DNA from: Oscheius onirici
Taxonomy: Eukaryota; Nematoda; Chromadorea; Rhabditida; Rhabditidae
Assembly (NCBI GenBank): GCA_932521025.1
Contig: OW051469.1
Location: 7,452,398-7,516,397, forward strand
DNA length: 64,000 bases
Direction: 5' to 3'
The position numbers and the translations under genes are program-made. The first letter of the stretch is position 1. The number at the start of each line of letters is the position of its first letter. Below, piece by piece: positions 1 through 12,100 of this stretch. Below the pieces are notes generated by a model that saw only the letters and a list, made by a program, of their open reading frames with translations, made no database searches and had not been told where the DNA came from.

Positions 1-942
1 TGTGGCCGTGCAGCCGGACAAGCAGGAATTGGCACATCGGTCTTCACACAATTTAGGCACCTGCTGGACTTGGGGCTGTCGAGAAGTGCAGGCGGATCCA
101 CATTGGTCTCTGCAGGCTGAAGAACAGTCGCTGGCCTTGTTTCCTTGTGAGACACATTGCGAATGACAACTCTGTGTGCATTTTGCTGGACACTGAGAGC
201 TAAAGTAGCTGTCGTTGATGTCCAATGTTATCTGGATCGGAGGTGGGGCCTGGTCGCAGCCGAACTGGCAACTTTTGGCACAAGTTGTGGCGCAGACCGA
301 AGCAGGCGAGTTCGATCGAGTTTGACAAGCCGATTGACAGACCTAAATTGTCGACGGATGAAACAAAGAGAATTCTTACATTTTGACAAGCATCATGACA
401 GTTTCCTAGACTGGGAAGAGGTGGCATTGTTGTAGTTGGCGCAGGTGTGCGGGGAATCTGAAAGCAACATTCAGAGAAACAATGTTCTACAAAATTGTAG
501 GTGCTGAACCCTTTCCACGTAAATAAGAGGAAACAACAGCTTTTTCTGCTACTACAGTTGAACTCGTACGCAGCTCATGTTCAATAAAAAAAAATCCCCA
601 AAAATCCTACCTCGATGGAAACAGCATAATTGGCAGCTACTCGACAAGTATTCTTGCAAGTAGCGTCGCATTGTTGACTACACTGGTATGGATTATTGGT
701 CGTTTTCGTGCAGATCGGCTGACAGGCTCGGCTACAAGTAGACTGACAGTTGTTGCTCTAGAAATTGTATATGTGACTAATCGTTGAAAACGACTTACAA
801 GATCAGATCGGGAACAGATTGGCTGGCAAGACGGGCCTTGTTGGCAAGCACATGACGGATAGAAGGAGTTGTATTGATACGTAGGCTGGTTGCAATTGCA
901 GTAGGCTGAACAACCACAGTCCTTTTTTACTCGTCGAGCGGC
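1..942 (-). CDS. Secreted cysteine-triplet repeat protein (paralogue 1, partial)
   Basis: Visible exons on the minus strand are 942-799, 757-611, 457-380 and 342 to beyond base 1, joined by GT..AG introns in continuous phase. The protein is built from C-x3-C-x3-C runs such as CSQQCDATCKNTC, CHDACQNVCQSAC and CEDRCANSC, separated by Pro/Thr-rich linkers. This matches the 'cysteine rich repeat' (C_tripleX) pattern known from nematode secreted proteins. The function of that family is unknown; an extracellular, disulphide-bonded role is inference. The 3' end lies left of the window. The signal-peptide exon was not found: the first clear exon starts with AARRVKKDCGC and needs an upstream exon ending in phase 0. 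A further short triplet, CISKCANKC, lies near 1070 on the same strand and may be an upstream exon of this gene or part of another copy. Confidence 0.72.
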
Positions 943-1320
943 CTGAAATAACCAGTTTACTTTCGGACCAAATCCCGACAACAGCGTTTTGGTGTTAGGC
1001 TGCTCACTCCCTGACTAGACCCTTAAGACGGCTATTGAAACTGAGGTTTTCGCGCGAGCCGCACACTTGTTTGCGCACTTAGAAATGCAACCGCGAACTG
1101 TGTTTCGTTTGGACACGAACACAAATGGGTCAGCTAATGTACCCGTCCCAACGCAAAAAGCGTCTGTGCTCTTCTTCGCGCGAAAAAAAGTGTCAAAGTC
1201 CGAGACTACTGTGGCACGTTTACCCAAAGATGGGAGACGCAGAACTCAAGTGGTCAAACATGGTCAGGCGGAGAGAAGCGGCTTTATGATACAATACTAC
1301 TTAATCCTATTAAAAGTGTC
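943..1320. other. Flank of paralogue 1; mostly unassigned
   Basis: Contains one minus-strand open stretch (about 1227-1015) with a single C-x3-C-x3-C triplet followed by a stop. It could be a stray exon or a gene remnant. No convincing start, signal peptide or promoter is visible. Confidence 0.3.
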
Positions 1321-1618
1321 TGGGCACCGCGACAAAATAGAACTGTTTTTAATAGAACTGTCATGAAATAGAACTGCTAATTGATGTCTTTGTAACATAA
1401 TAGAACCGTAAAGTTATAGAACTGTCACGAAATAGAACCAAGTTGTAGAATATAAAGTAGAACTTGTCAAAGAACTTTTCCAGTTCTATTTTGTAACAGT
1501 TCTATTCTGTTACAGTTCTAATTAATTACAATTCTATTTCGCGACAAGTTCTATTTCGTTACAAATTCTATTTCGTGGCAGCTCTATAAAAAACAGTTCT
1601 ATTTCGTCGCGGTGCCCA
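1321..1618. mobile_element. 298-bp fold-back (MITE-like) element with 5-bp target duplication
   Basis: The ends are inverted copies: TGGGCACCGCGAC at 1321 and GTCGCGGTGCCCA ending at 1618, and the match continues inward through the AATAGAACTG / CAGTTCTATT motif for about 30 bases. The interior is filled with short degenerate copies of GTTCTATTTCGTNACA, in one orientation in the left half and the other in the right half, so the whole element folds on itself. GTGTC flanks it on both sides (1316-1320 and 1619-1623), as expected for a target-site duplication. There is no coding capacity, so it would need a transposase supplied in trans. Family assignment is not possible from this copy alone. Confidence 0.78.
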
Positions 1619-3754
1619 GTGTCTGTAAGTAGTACGGGAACATGAGATGAGAACAAAAGATAGTTACTTTCACAACAAAGGAAAATCAAAATGTATTTTT
1701 TTCCTACCATAATCTGTTCAATTCCGATATTGATTTTTGTGAACGATGGAAAGATCAACTTATATCCGAAAGAAAATGGACGGGCATACAGTGCCGTGAA
1801 GAAAAAACACAACAAAAATTGTCAAAAGGTTGGAAGCATGCTAAAGATGACTGAAAAGTAATCCCTTCTTTGAAACAAAACATCTTGTCTGTCAAAAATT
1901 AAAATCCTCTCAAGTTTCATCAGAGCCTCTTCCTCCTCATCCCTTGACCTCCCACTCTTGCGCAATTTCAATCAGATAGCCACAAGTGGACGGGCATACA
2001 GTGCCGTGAAGTGTAGCGGAAGCCATTCGCGCATATTACGAGGCTTGGCGGCTTGACTAAGCTAACACATCGAGATTCGAATTGGACCGGTCACTGGCTC
2101 ACTGACAAGGCTCTCGAGCAAAAAGGGTCACTGCATCCGGGCCAAACAGCAAACAGTCCTTGGAGAAAAGGAGAATTAACTCACACGAAAGGGATCGCAG
2201 GTGGTACAAATAAACAGAATTGCTTTTTGTGCAAGGAGGGTGAAGGAGGGGACAATGGAGGAAAAAAACAGGGAAGCTGATTGAGAGAGGGAGACAATAG
2301 TCAGGCGGATTCAGGGAAAACGCTGTGGGAGAGCAAAATAAGGGAAACCAGTACTGGTTCCACGAAGACAGAGATGTTTAAAGGCTGACACATGTAGACT
2401 CATAAAACGGCTAAATGACCCTGGATAGTAACTACCGTCTAATTTCAGAGACTTCCCCATGAGGACAAGAAACCCAAAAGAAGTTTGAACTTAATGACAA
2501 GAGAAAAATAGCTTGTAGAGTATTGAATACCATGTTGAAATCGGAACGCACGAACTTACTTGCGAAATCTGAAAGAGCAGGAACAGAAGGAGCAGCGCGC
2601 GACGTCTCATGCTGACTCTGTGACGGCGAAGTCCGCGAGGGCGGACCGCGAGGGGGGCCTTCCAAAAACAAAGCAACCACCACACTCGCAAGAGTTCAAA
2701 TATTGGCCCCTGGATGTCCCCTGTTTCGAGCATTGTCCGGCCTGAATTAGACCGCAGCTTGTCGAGAGCCTCCTCCTTGACAAGGATTTCTTCTGAGGTG
2801 ATCAGAGAGTCAGGAAGACTTGGTTCTAGAGAACTATCTCTGGGTCAACGACTTCCACATATCTACAAAACTGAAATCTTTCAATCTTTATTCGTTTAAA
2901 TCAAGTCTGATTCTCGACTAGAGCGTCTCGTAGGGTAAAACATTCATTCTTCGTTTTTCTCCACGAAGTGTTACCAGCCAACTCCCTGATCTCATCAAGC
3001 CATCTGCATCGTTGAACACAAACTGTAAACTAACTAATTGAAATTCTCCTTGGCCAACACATCTACTCTTTGCAGGAGGTTCCACGAAACCCAATTCGAA
3101 TCAATTGTAATCTGGAACCTTGTGCTTTTTGAATGTGCAACCACTATTCTAAAAGAAGAAACCATCTCCTTCTACGAGCTGAGCACTAATTCGCAGTTTC
3201 AGAGGGTGCTCAAGACGTTAAGTGTTTGTGTTTGACCACTGTTACAGAACACGCGCGCGACACGCGAGGGAAAAGACGATTATCAGTTTCGAGAGACGAA
3301 ACTGTTTTTGCCGATTTAGGCAGGCACGAATGTGCGAAACGACGGAACTTTTGAACTGAGTAACATAGGTGCTCTTTGTTTCCCGTTCGAAGCCGCTTGT
3401 AAATTTTATTCCAGCTAATTGTTTTTCAAAATTATTCTTTTTACAGCGTAACATTATATTAGACTGTTGGGATAACTAGAGCTTGCGTATTTGATATTTG
3501 ATAATTCCGAAACAACCAGTTAAAACTTCTAGCCTGCTCTCTTGTTAGCTCAAAAGCCAAAGGTGCTCATGTGCTTCTTTTTCTAAATTCCTGGACGCAC
3601 TCTCGTTCGACTAATTTGGACCTTTCTTTCTTCTTTTTCCAACGACGAGCTTGTTCGCTCACCCCTAACTATTTGCTTTGCTTTTTCACTGCTCCCAGCA
3701 AATCGGCTGTCCACCCTTCTCCAAACTCTTCACAACACTACATAAAATAAATAT
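1619..3754. other. Intergenic; no gene recognised
   Basis: Short open frames on both strands have no family motif or credible splice structure. The notable content is a perfect 25-bp direct repeat (1777-1801 and 1987-2011, annotated separately). Confidence 0.5.
1777..2011. repeat. Perfect 25-bp direct repeat, 210 bp apart
   Basis: The 25-base string beginning TGGACGGGCATACAGTGCC occurs at 1777-1801 and again, without mismatch, at 1987-2011. The flanks differ. The segment between the copies has no terminal inverted repeats that I can see. It may be a local duplication junction or paired binding sites; the sequence does not decide which. Confidence 0.85.
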
Positions 3755-5364
3755 TTATGGACTAGAAATTAAGGACTTCTGCTGCTCTTTTTTTCGCGGT
3801 TTCATGTGTCTTCTCAACTTGGCTTGGCAGACGGGGTAACATGTCGTTTGACAGGCAGCTAGGCACTGAGGGCCAGCTAGAGAGTGGACTCCACATTGAT
3901 GCTCACACTGTACGGAACACTCGTTCTGACAAATGGCTGCTACAGCTGGAGATGGTGAAGGAGATGGAGCTGCTATGGCTGGAGGTGGAAAGATGGCGGG
4001 TGAGGGCTCAACGGCTCCAGGAACTCTGATCTCGGTCTGCAAACATGTGAAAAGTTAAAACGATAGACTACCTGAATTTGAATGCAAGTCGCCGAGCAGC
4101 TTGGCATACACTGTGGAAGACACGTCTTCTTGTGAACGAGGCCACAAGTTTCAGTGCACGCGGTGCCACAGTTATTGGCGCATTCGGTCAATGACACGCT
4201 AGTTGTGCTGCAAACTTTGACACAGGTCTCTCCACAACTTTGTTGACATGACCCCGAGTTGGAGACTTTTCCATCAACAACGTCACTGATCAGTTTCAAA
4301 GCCGGCTTGAAAGTCGTACAGGCAAAGTTACATCTGAATACTGTGATTATTCGCAATAAAAACTTACTCTGGCATGCAACTAGGCTCACAGACTTTTTGA
4401 GCTGGGAGGAGGATTGGTGCAGCTGGAGGTGAAGTAATAGAGTTTCCGACAAAGAAAGCAGGAGGAGCTAGAGGCAGGGGCAGCAACTAAAAACCTTATT
4501 TGAACGCTTTAAAACATGACTCACTGTCGGAATAGGTGGTCGAGTAGAAGTAGGAATGACAAACTTGTATTCGCTGACCACTGAACTATCCTTGGGTTTG
4601 TCTTGTTTGGTACAGGAATAGGTACAGGCTTCCGTGCAGACCTAAACGTTGTTTTACTTTTAAAAGTCTCGCAGACCTGGTCGCAGCGTCCGTTCGATGA
4701 AAGGCGACTGCATGGATCGAGACAGCTCTTCTTACAAACATCAACACATTTCATCGAAGAAGAAGGTGAGGCGAAAACTGGAGTCAGGGGCATCTAAAAC
4801 TTTTACTTTACTTTTACGCTAATGTCTCGCTAATAAAATCTCGGTTTCTGTCTCTACAGTACGGTCGCTCCAATAAGTAAGACAGCGCGCTGGTGCACTA
4901 GATTCTTCCATACCATGTTCTGCAAAGTTGTAGCTGTTGAACTTCTTTATATTCTGGCAAGGAATTGCATGAGAAAGATCTTGACAGCCATACATTGGCT
5001 ATTGATTATATTGCCTATTTGAGCAGCCAGTTCCAAGGCGGTATGATTGGTAACAACATGACGTGATCAGACGTGATCGAGTCTTTGTGGGTAGAAAACT
5101 GTCTTACCGCTGTAGTCTCCCTGCAAACACACTTTGGAGGAGACGGTGGAGTACAGGAACAGAGCATTTGAAAAGCTTTTCCTGGTTCTGCCGAAGGCAC
5201 AACTTGACATCCACATTTTGGCTCTTCTCCAGGAGTGCACTCACAAGACTGTCGACGGTCGCGGTAAACACTCACTGACTGTCAACAGTTTTTGAATAAA
5301 CTAACGAGAAACAAACCTCGGCAGTGATAAAAAGGACAAATGCAACCTCTAGTGGCCGGAACAT
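3755..5364 (-). CDS. Secreted cysteine-triplet repeat protein (paralogue 2), about 371 aa
   Basis: Seven exons on the minus strand keep frame: 5364-5317, 5278-5108, 4793-4677, 4641-4525, 4486-4368, 4333-4072 and 4036-3755. The first exon is a signal peptide (MFRPLEVAFVLFITAE), which fixes the ATG at 5364. After a Cys-rich start (CECTPGEEPKCGC) the protein carries successive C-x3-C-x3-C blocks: CVDVCKKSCLDPC, CEPSCMPECNFAC, CQQSCGETCVKVC, CANNCGTACTETC, CLPQCMPSCSATC and CQNECSVQCEHQC. Pro/Ala/Ser linkers separate some of them, and the tail is basic and Lys/Arg-rich. This is the nematode C_tripleX pattern; molecular function is unknown and an extracellular location is inferred. It lies on the same strand as, and about 2.8 kb from, paralogue 1, consistent with tandem duplication. 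The intron at 4676-4642 is only 35 nt, and the junction from 5107 to 4794 is the least certain. Confidence 0.75.
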
Positions 5365-6020
5365 GGAGTACGAATGCTCCAAGTCTTCGGGCCCGCTTCT
5401 TATAACGCTGAGCCCTCTTTCGCGCTTTGTTTTGCTGTTTCTGCGGCCAGCTTAACACCGAAGCCTGGGGCAAATACGGTTGACCCGCTTGGACAGAGCA
5501 TGGTCCAGTTGGCATTTTTCTATCAATGCTTTCAGGAAACAAGTGTTCCGGATTCATTTTTCTATGTGTGCGTCTTGATCAAATGTTCAAGAAACGACGA
5601 ACAAAACGAGAAAAAGCAGTGCATACTTTTAGAAATCTTTTCGGGTGCTTGTTGCATTATCTAGACGTGTCTTTTTTTGCCGTTCGGTACAAGTGTCATT
5701 GCTTTTTTCTTCGGCTAATCAATCCTTTCTTATCGCTCTCGTTCGTGCTAATTGACCTCCGTGTGTTCCTGCCTGTTTTTCTTCTAAAAGTCTGCATGCG
5801 TGGTGACTACATCCAAAGTCTCCTTGTTGGTATTCCGACCCACTAGTCGTTGATTCTAGTCGCCTATTCTCACCATTTGTGCGTAAAACAGCGTCGTCTC
5901 TCGGCGTGTATGTGCTGATAAGAGGCTTTGCCATCACGAAACGGCAGATTTCAACAGTCAACGGGACAGATAGGTCGCATAACTGTCGCAACACTTTAAC
6001 ACCTCGTCACTGCTCCAAAA
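5365..6020. promoter_or_regulatory. Divergent intergenic region between paralogue 2 and pde-4
   Basis: About 650 bp separates two divergent starts. It must hold the promoter of the cysteine-triplet gene and of the distal pde-4 transcript. The open frames here look like chance. No clear TATA box or repeat was recognised. Confidence 0.4.
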
Positions 6021-6181
6021 ATGTCTTATCCGGACTCTGATGAAGATCTTCGCTCTCGCATTAAATACCTCGACATCCAAGAAGAGCATGAACACCACCA
6101 TACCCGGTTCAAGATTCTCAGAAGGAGGTCAGAGTACACGCCAAGAACACCTTCACCGTGTCCTGTGCATCACACTATCTC
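6021..6181 (+). CDS. pde-4: pde-4 candidate first exon A (distal)
   Basis: The ATG at 6021 opens 53 codons rich in acidic and His residues ([20 protein letters not shown], then EEHEHHHTR). The exon ends in phase 2 at a GTGAGT donor (6182). It joins in frame to the UCR1 exon at 17331, giving ...[13 protein letters not shown]. The splice would span 11 kb. Distal isoform-specific N-termini are usual for PDE4 genes, where they direct subcellular targeting. The similarity of this N-terminus to any known isoform was not checked. Confidence 0.62.
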
Positions 6182-9100
6182 GTGAGTTTCATTCGAGTCT
6201 TGTGTGCCTGAGTTGACCGGTTTTGATCGTCTGTTATGGGCTTGGGAGTCACCGGAAGTGAAATCTCAAAACGGTGAAATAATGAATGTCTTGCAAAGAA
6301 TCCCTACTTGTTTTCCTTATGTGCTTTAACACAAGACTGAAGGGTAATGAGCCGGAGGAGGCGCCGCAAAAGGGCGACGCTAATTGCTTCAGTTGGCTTC
6401 TCTCTTCCGAATTACAAACACGGAGGAGGCTCCCTAGCCATTCTCTGGCTTGTGTAAAGCCTTTTTTCTCTCGTTTACGACCATTCTGGAGTTAGATCTA
6501 TCTCTCTCCCCTCTGTAACCCTTTGCATAATCTAACAGCTGTTTTCTGAAAGTTATGAGTGATCTTTCCATCAGCAGCAGGACCTCGAAATTCGAGCTCT
6601 CGTCTTGAGTCACTTTGCTCCCAGAGCGAACATCAGTCGTCATGTTTTCAATCCTACGCATTGTTCATACTCATCTGCCCATTGTTTATGGAAAACAGCA
6701 CTTTATCTACATTACCTTTTTGAACGGCGCTCTTCTTTCTTTTCTTTTGAAGTTTCCTCCACCAGTGTTCCAGAACCTCTTGGAAATTCATGAGGTCCGA
6801 AAGAACACTTTACCTTTCGGGACATGCATCTACCTTAAAGACAAGTTTCAACCCTATCTCTTCCAGACAAAAAATCTTTTTGTATGTTCTCTTTGTCCTA
6901 GAAACTCTAGACCTCTGCGAAAGGGGAACAAAATACTTTTGTGGGCAACGTTGAGGCATTGAAGATCTCCTCTCTGTGATTCACGCTACAACATGCATTA
7001 ATTGAAACCCTTCAGTCTGATCCGGGATTTGCTCAGGCAGCAAAACATGGCTGACCAGGTGCGTAACAGATAAGCTAGGGCATTCTCACATTCTCATTCT
7101 TCTCTGAAAATGCTAGACATAGCAGTGTCTTCTTCTCTCTTGAGGTAAGTCTTTCTGGAACGTTCCTAAGCTAATTGGTTGTTTCTACCATTCTGTTAAT
7201 AGTCGTTTCTAACATCTACTCTAACGATTTTTTCACGATATAATTGAGCCAATAGGCAGTCTGGTCAAAGAAGCTACTCCTGTTTTTACCACATTCTTTC
7301 TAGTTTGTGCTTGTAAATCGAGAATGCTCTTTCCAGAGACGTTGCTTAAATTCTGCTCGTTTTAGTAACTAGTCTACCGTGACAAAACTACTGTGCGTCC
7401 TAGCTACTGATCATCTACATATGTCATTTTTGGAACTCTTTGAAACTTGACGCGATGGAACAAAATGTTCAGACTAATTATTCTGGGTGGCTATTTTGGT
7501 TTCAAAGAGTTGCTCGTTCTAATTGTGGAACGACCTTTGAGTCTGAATGGGTTCAGGGGTTGAGTTCTTTACTTCTTTCTCTCGTCAGAACGTCTGCAAG
7601 CCTTGAGTCAGCTTGCTTATCCGTATTTCCTGTTTTCCACGTACATTGAGCCAATCTTAGTTATCCACTCCTGTGTGTGAGCGTCTGCAAACATTCTCCA
7701 AGAGGGTATCTTTGTCGTTGTAGACGAGCGTAGGCGCCTTCATACAAATTCCCCTTGATATAGGTTCCTAGTGTCACCCCCGGAGTTCGTTTGTTCACTT
7801 CCCTTCTTGAATGGCCATTCAGAAATCACGTCGTTGCCTGGCAAAACAAATCGGCAACATTCTGCTGGCCATGGCTTCAGCCGGATCTCGTCTCTTGAAC
7901 TTCTATCTACCAAAGTGAGCTCATTCTTGAACAATGACTTCTTCAACCGACTCTCATCATCCTTCTCTATAATTTTGATACTTCCGCTTTGCTCACAACA
8001 ATCAAACAACTTCTCACGGGGGCAGCTGTCTGCTGACGCGTGACCAGGAGAGTTCAAGAAGAAGAAGCGAGAGAAAATTTATGTCTCTCCCGAAAGAACT
8101 AGGGTTCCTTGCAAGGGGTTAAAGGGATTCACGGGGGACAACATAATTAGTTTGTGTCGGGGGTGGGTCCGTGGAGCCACTTGGCATTCTTCTTCAGCTC
8201 TGCTTCAAGCCACCAACGAGGACATATTTTCGGGTTAGTACACAATTTTTGAACGGTTATTTATGAGTACTGGGTTAGGTGTCTTTACGAATCAGCTATT
8301 GCCCTTTTTGTGTCAAACGCATGTCAGTCGCTTGTCTATCTGTTTACGAAACAATTGCTCAAAACGGTTGATCCACTTTTTTGAACTTCTGTCTTTATCA
8401 TCATAAGCTCGTGCAGTAATGGACAGGATTTTCCTTCCTTATTGTAAGAAAAATGCGCACGAGTCAATAATATTGTAATAGAAACTAAACTGAAGAAGAT
8501 GCAACGGTCGTGAGGAGTGTGCCTATTAATATCCCGTCTTCTTTATTTTTTGAAACTAAAGACAGTTCGAATCGTAAAACGCTTTTCACTTTGACTTTGG
8601 CATTATATTATTCTAGACTAGAAGTAAAACCATTCGCAGCATTTTGAAAGTCTGTCAGATATAATAATGGAACCGAAAACACTTACTGACAGCTTATGAA
8701 CCTCGCTGCATCTATATAACTTTTTAAAAACAAAAATGTTCACCATGTTTACAAAGGCTAGACTCTTGACAGTGGGTTCCAATAGATACTACCTGTTCTC
8801 ACGTAGAGCCGTTTGTCAGTTTGGTGTCTCTGTGGAGCGCGGCAGCTTGGTTCCTTTCTGTTTTACACATCGCCTGGCCCCTGGCTCTGGTCCTTGCCGC
8901 CAATTAATGGAGCCAGCCGGTGAGCATTTCGCTCTAGGCGCTACAGGTCCTCTAAAGTTACTATTCAAAATCGGCGCCAGATTCAGTGACAGGTTTGTGA
9001 CTCACCCTTTCTGCTTACAACTTTCTGTGATTTTTAATTTCTTGCTGGGGAGCAGTTGTCGCGTCATAGAGAGAGGGCACGTGTGTCACTTTCTTTTACC

Positions 9101-12100
9101 AATACGACACAAGTCTTCGACGCCAAAAAAATTGGTCATAGCCTTCTTTTTTCACGCGTCGTCGTCCCTTTTCACTCTCCCCCGAGACCATGGATCCGTC
9201 ATGCCTTTTGTCATTTCCATGAATTTCTACTCTGCTCTCAATTGTGACGACGCTCCTCTCCTTTCAAGAAGCGAGCTACCGTGTCAGAGAAATTTTCAAT
9301 TTCGCCAGAAAAGCCACACGCAATATCTCTTTCATTTTGGGCCTCTTTGAGAAGGCAATTTGTCGCGTTTCGGATTTCCGCCTTCTTCGCCTCTTCATAT
9401 CCGGGAACACTCGAAATAAGAGATCGCCCATATTGTCGAGGCAAGGAGAGACATCTGACAAGAAAAGCAATAAAACAGATCTTTGGAAATCTGGGTGGGC
9501 TGAGGGTCTGCAGAGGGGTTACGGTCGTCTCGAGTACTCTGAAATCAGAAATGTCATCATCTGTGAAACAATGCTCGCGTAATCCTTTAAACACCCCGTA
9601 AACACATTTCACCGGAGGGAATTATTCCCTTTTCGTTTCCTTTCCATTTAATTTCAAAGTTCTGATCCTCCCAATTTTAATTCTGCGATAATATTGATAC
9701 TTAGAGAGTCAGTGCGGGTAGTCAACTTCAAATGTCACTTCGGATTTCGCATTATAGGTTTGGTTTGTATATTTCTAACCAATAAAAAAGGTGCATAACA
9801 CAACAAATTTCAGGTCTGATGGCCGTCAGATGAACGGTTGCACGAATCGGAGAATGCAGTGGAGAGCGAGACCTTGGGCATCGACGGCAAGTCCTCTTCC
9901 AGAATGGTGAGTCTTTGGATCTTATTCTGAACGGGAAACGAGCATTTCCCATATGGTGATGGCCATTTTGTGCTGCGGGAAAACGACCTCCATTCCGTGC
10001 TGGGAACAAAAAAAGGTTCTCGTCCGTCGTCACGTTCCCATACTCTCTGAGTAACCCCGGGAAAACTCATTTTACAGCTTCTGGCAGGGTTTATTAAAGT
10101 TTAAAACCTCTCTTGGCCTTGGAAAAGCCTTTTCTCTATCTTTATTCAACACACACACAAACAGCTTTCGATATTCTAGTTAAAAAAAAACTCATTTCGG
10201 GTACTACAGCGAGAAGTTGCTATACCGGGAGAGACAGGTAATAACGCTCACTGATCTGTAACATTCGATTATCTGCAAATCGTTTGTTTTCAGCTGGTAG
10301 ATATATCACGTTGCAAAACCCTTCTCTTGTCCTTTTGTTTCCACTCTTTTTTCTCCGAGAGGAGTCGCAGCTGTGCTCATCACTCGTGTGGGTAATCCCC
10401 CCACTCAGACCCCGGTCATTTCGACCTCCCTCTTCTGACGGCAATCACACCCTTCCAAAGTGTGGTATATTGGCATTTCAAGTAAGGGTCACGCCCATGC
10501 TCTTTTCAGTTGATTGCAACTCGAGAATACTGTCAGTTTCTCTTGCTCATCTTTTCCCTTTCTCTCTCTTTGATTCCAGAGAGTTTGATGGATGGACTGA
10601 GTCCCCTCTCTCCCATTGCAAACGAACCCAGATGTGTCCTTTTCGTTCCAGAGCGGGGGCAATCGTTGGTCAGCTCTTGGCAACAAAAGGGTTCTTGTAA
10701 TCTCCTTGCTTTCTGTGAGCTTCACGTTTCGTACAGTAATCTCTCATACCCCGAACAAAGTCGGCTGTTTGCGTGTGCTCACAATGGCAGTCCATTCTGC
10801 GTCAAACGAGTCATATCTCCCGATCTCTCCTAGTCTCCACCTTTACGATCATTTTCGGCTCTCTTAGTGAATGTAGGATCTCTTTCCCGTCATTCCGGCC
10901 CTCCGCTCTGCATGAAATATTCGGAGGCATTACCGGAATGGATGAATTCTCTCTCATCCAGCACTCCTCTGCCTTCACCGCGTATCCATTCCGTTCTCAT
11001 AATGTACCACGTGGCTTCGCGCTCGTCTTTCAGGAGTGTTGCGTTTCCCTTCTTCCAGATGTCTGGAAAGGCTATAAAGTGGTCGAGCTGTTCCGCTCCG
11101 TTACACACCCTGGGCTCCAGCGCTAAAATCTGGTAGCAAGGAATGACTCTCTAGTTCCCACGCGATACCCAGTAGTTCTGTCTGCCCATTTAGTTCTACG
11201 GTCGGATAACCAGAGTCTAGTCGAGCTCTAGTAACTTCTAATAAATTTCTTTTTACTGTTCGGTTCCTTAGGCAGCCTACCCGGTCATTTATAGACTTCG
11301 GAACTCATTGAGGGACCAGTCCCGTTAATAGCGGTAAGCCCTATGACAATTGGTTGAATGTCTGTAATTTTTCCCAGGAGTACTCAGTTTCTCTCTGTGG
11401 CTCATTAAGATATGTTTCCAAGTAATATTTTCGGTAACAGTTCGTTCACTCCAATACTAAGAGCCGAAAGATCTTTTTTCCCAGGACTTATAGTAAAAGT
11501 GTTCACGAACATGCGTGTAGGAAGACAAGACAACCATTTATGTGATTTGCGTGTTCCTTCTCTCCCCACCCGGCAATTACAGCAGTCTCAGGCCTTCTCT
11601 TTTTCACAGATTTCTTTCTCTCGCATTCTTTGTCTCCATGAAGATCTTCTCGCGTGGTGAGCAACAGGATGTCGTTACGTCATAGCGTCACTTCCTCTCG
11701 GCGTTCTAAATTTCTTAATGTGAGAGGTCTAGAATCAGTAGCTCCCTTGAGATCTGCTTCTTGACCTCTACTCTCTTCTAAAAACGTATTTTTTGTACGG
11801 AGCAATGTAGACAGCCTTCCTGTTACGATTGACGAACAAAAGAGACCGAGGACGCGGTCAAGTTCCATTCAGCTTCCTGGCAAACGTCTTCCGGGACATA
11901 TTAGCTTCAGCTTCAAGCCATTTGGTGTCTAAAAACTTCTAAAGCTTTTCCTTGTTGATCTTTGGGAAGTCTAGCTTCAGCCAGACCTTGTACTTTTTCG
12001 TAGGAAATCACTTTCAATTCAGTACTCTTTCACACAAAAAAGTACTTCCCTGCCGCTTGCAACAACATTTTTCGGCGAAAAATGTCTTAGGACGCCAGAG

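Noticed and set aside
8736-9350. 204-codon plus-strand open frame inside the first pde-4 intron
   Set aside because: Low-complexity Phe/Ser/Arg translation in pyrimidine-rich DNA, overlapped by frames on the other strand, with no domain or splice partner.
9831-9905. Possible extra pde-4 first exon before a GTGAGT donor
   Set aside because: Joining it to the UCR1 exon creates TGA at the junction.
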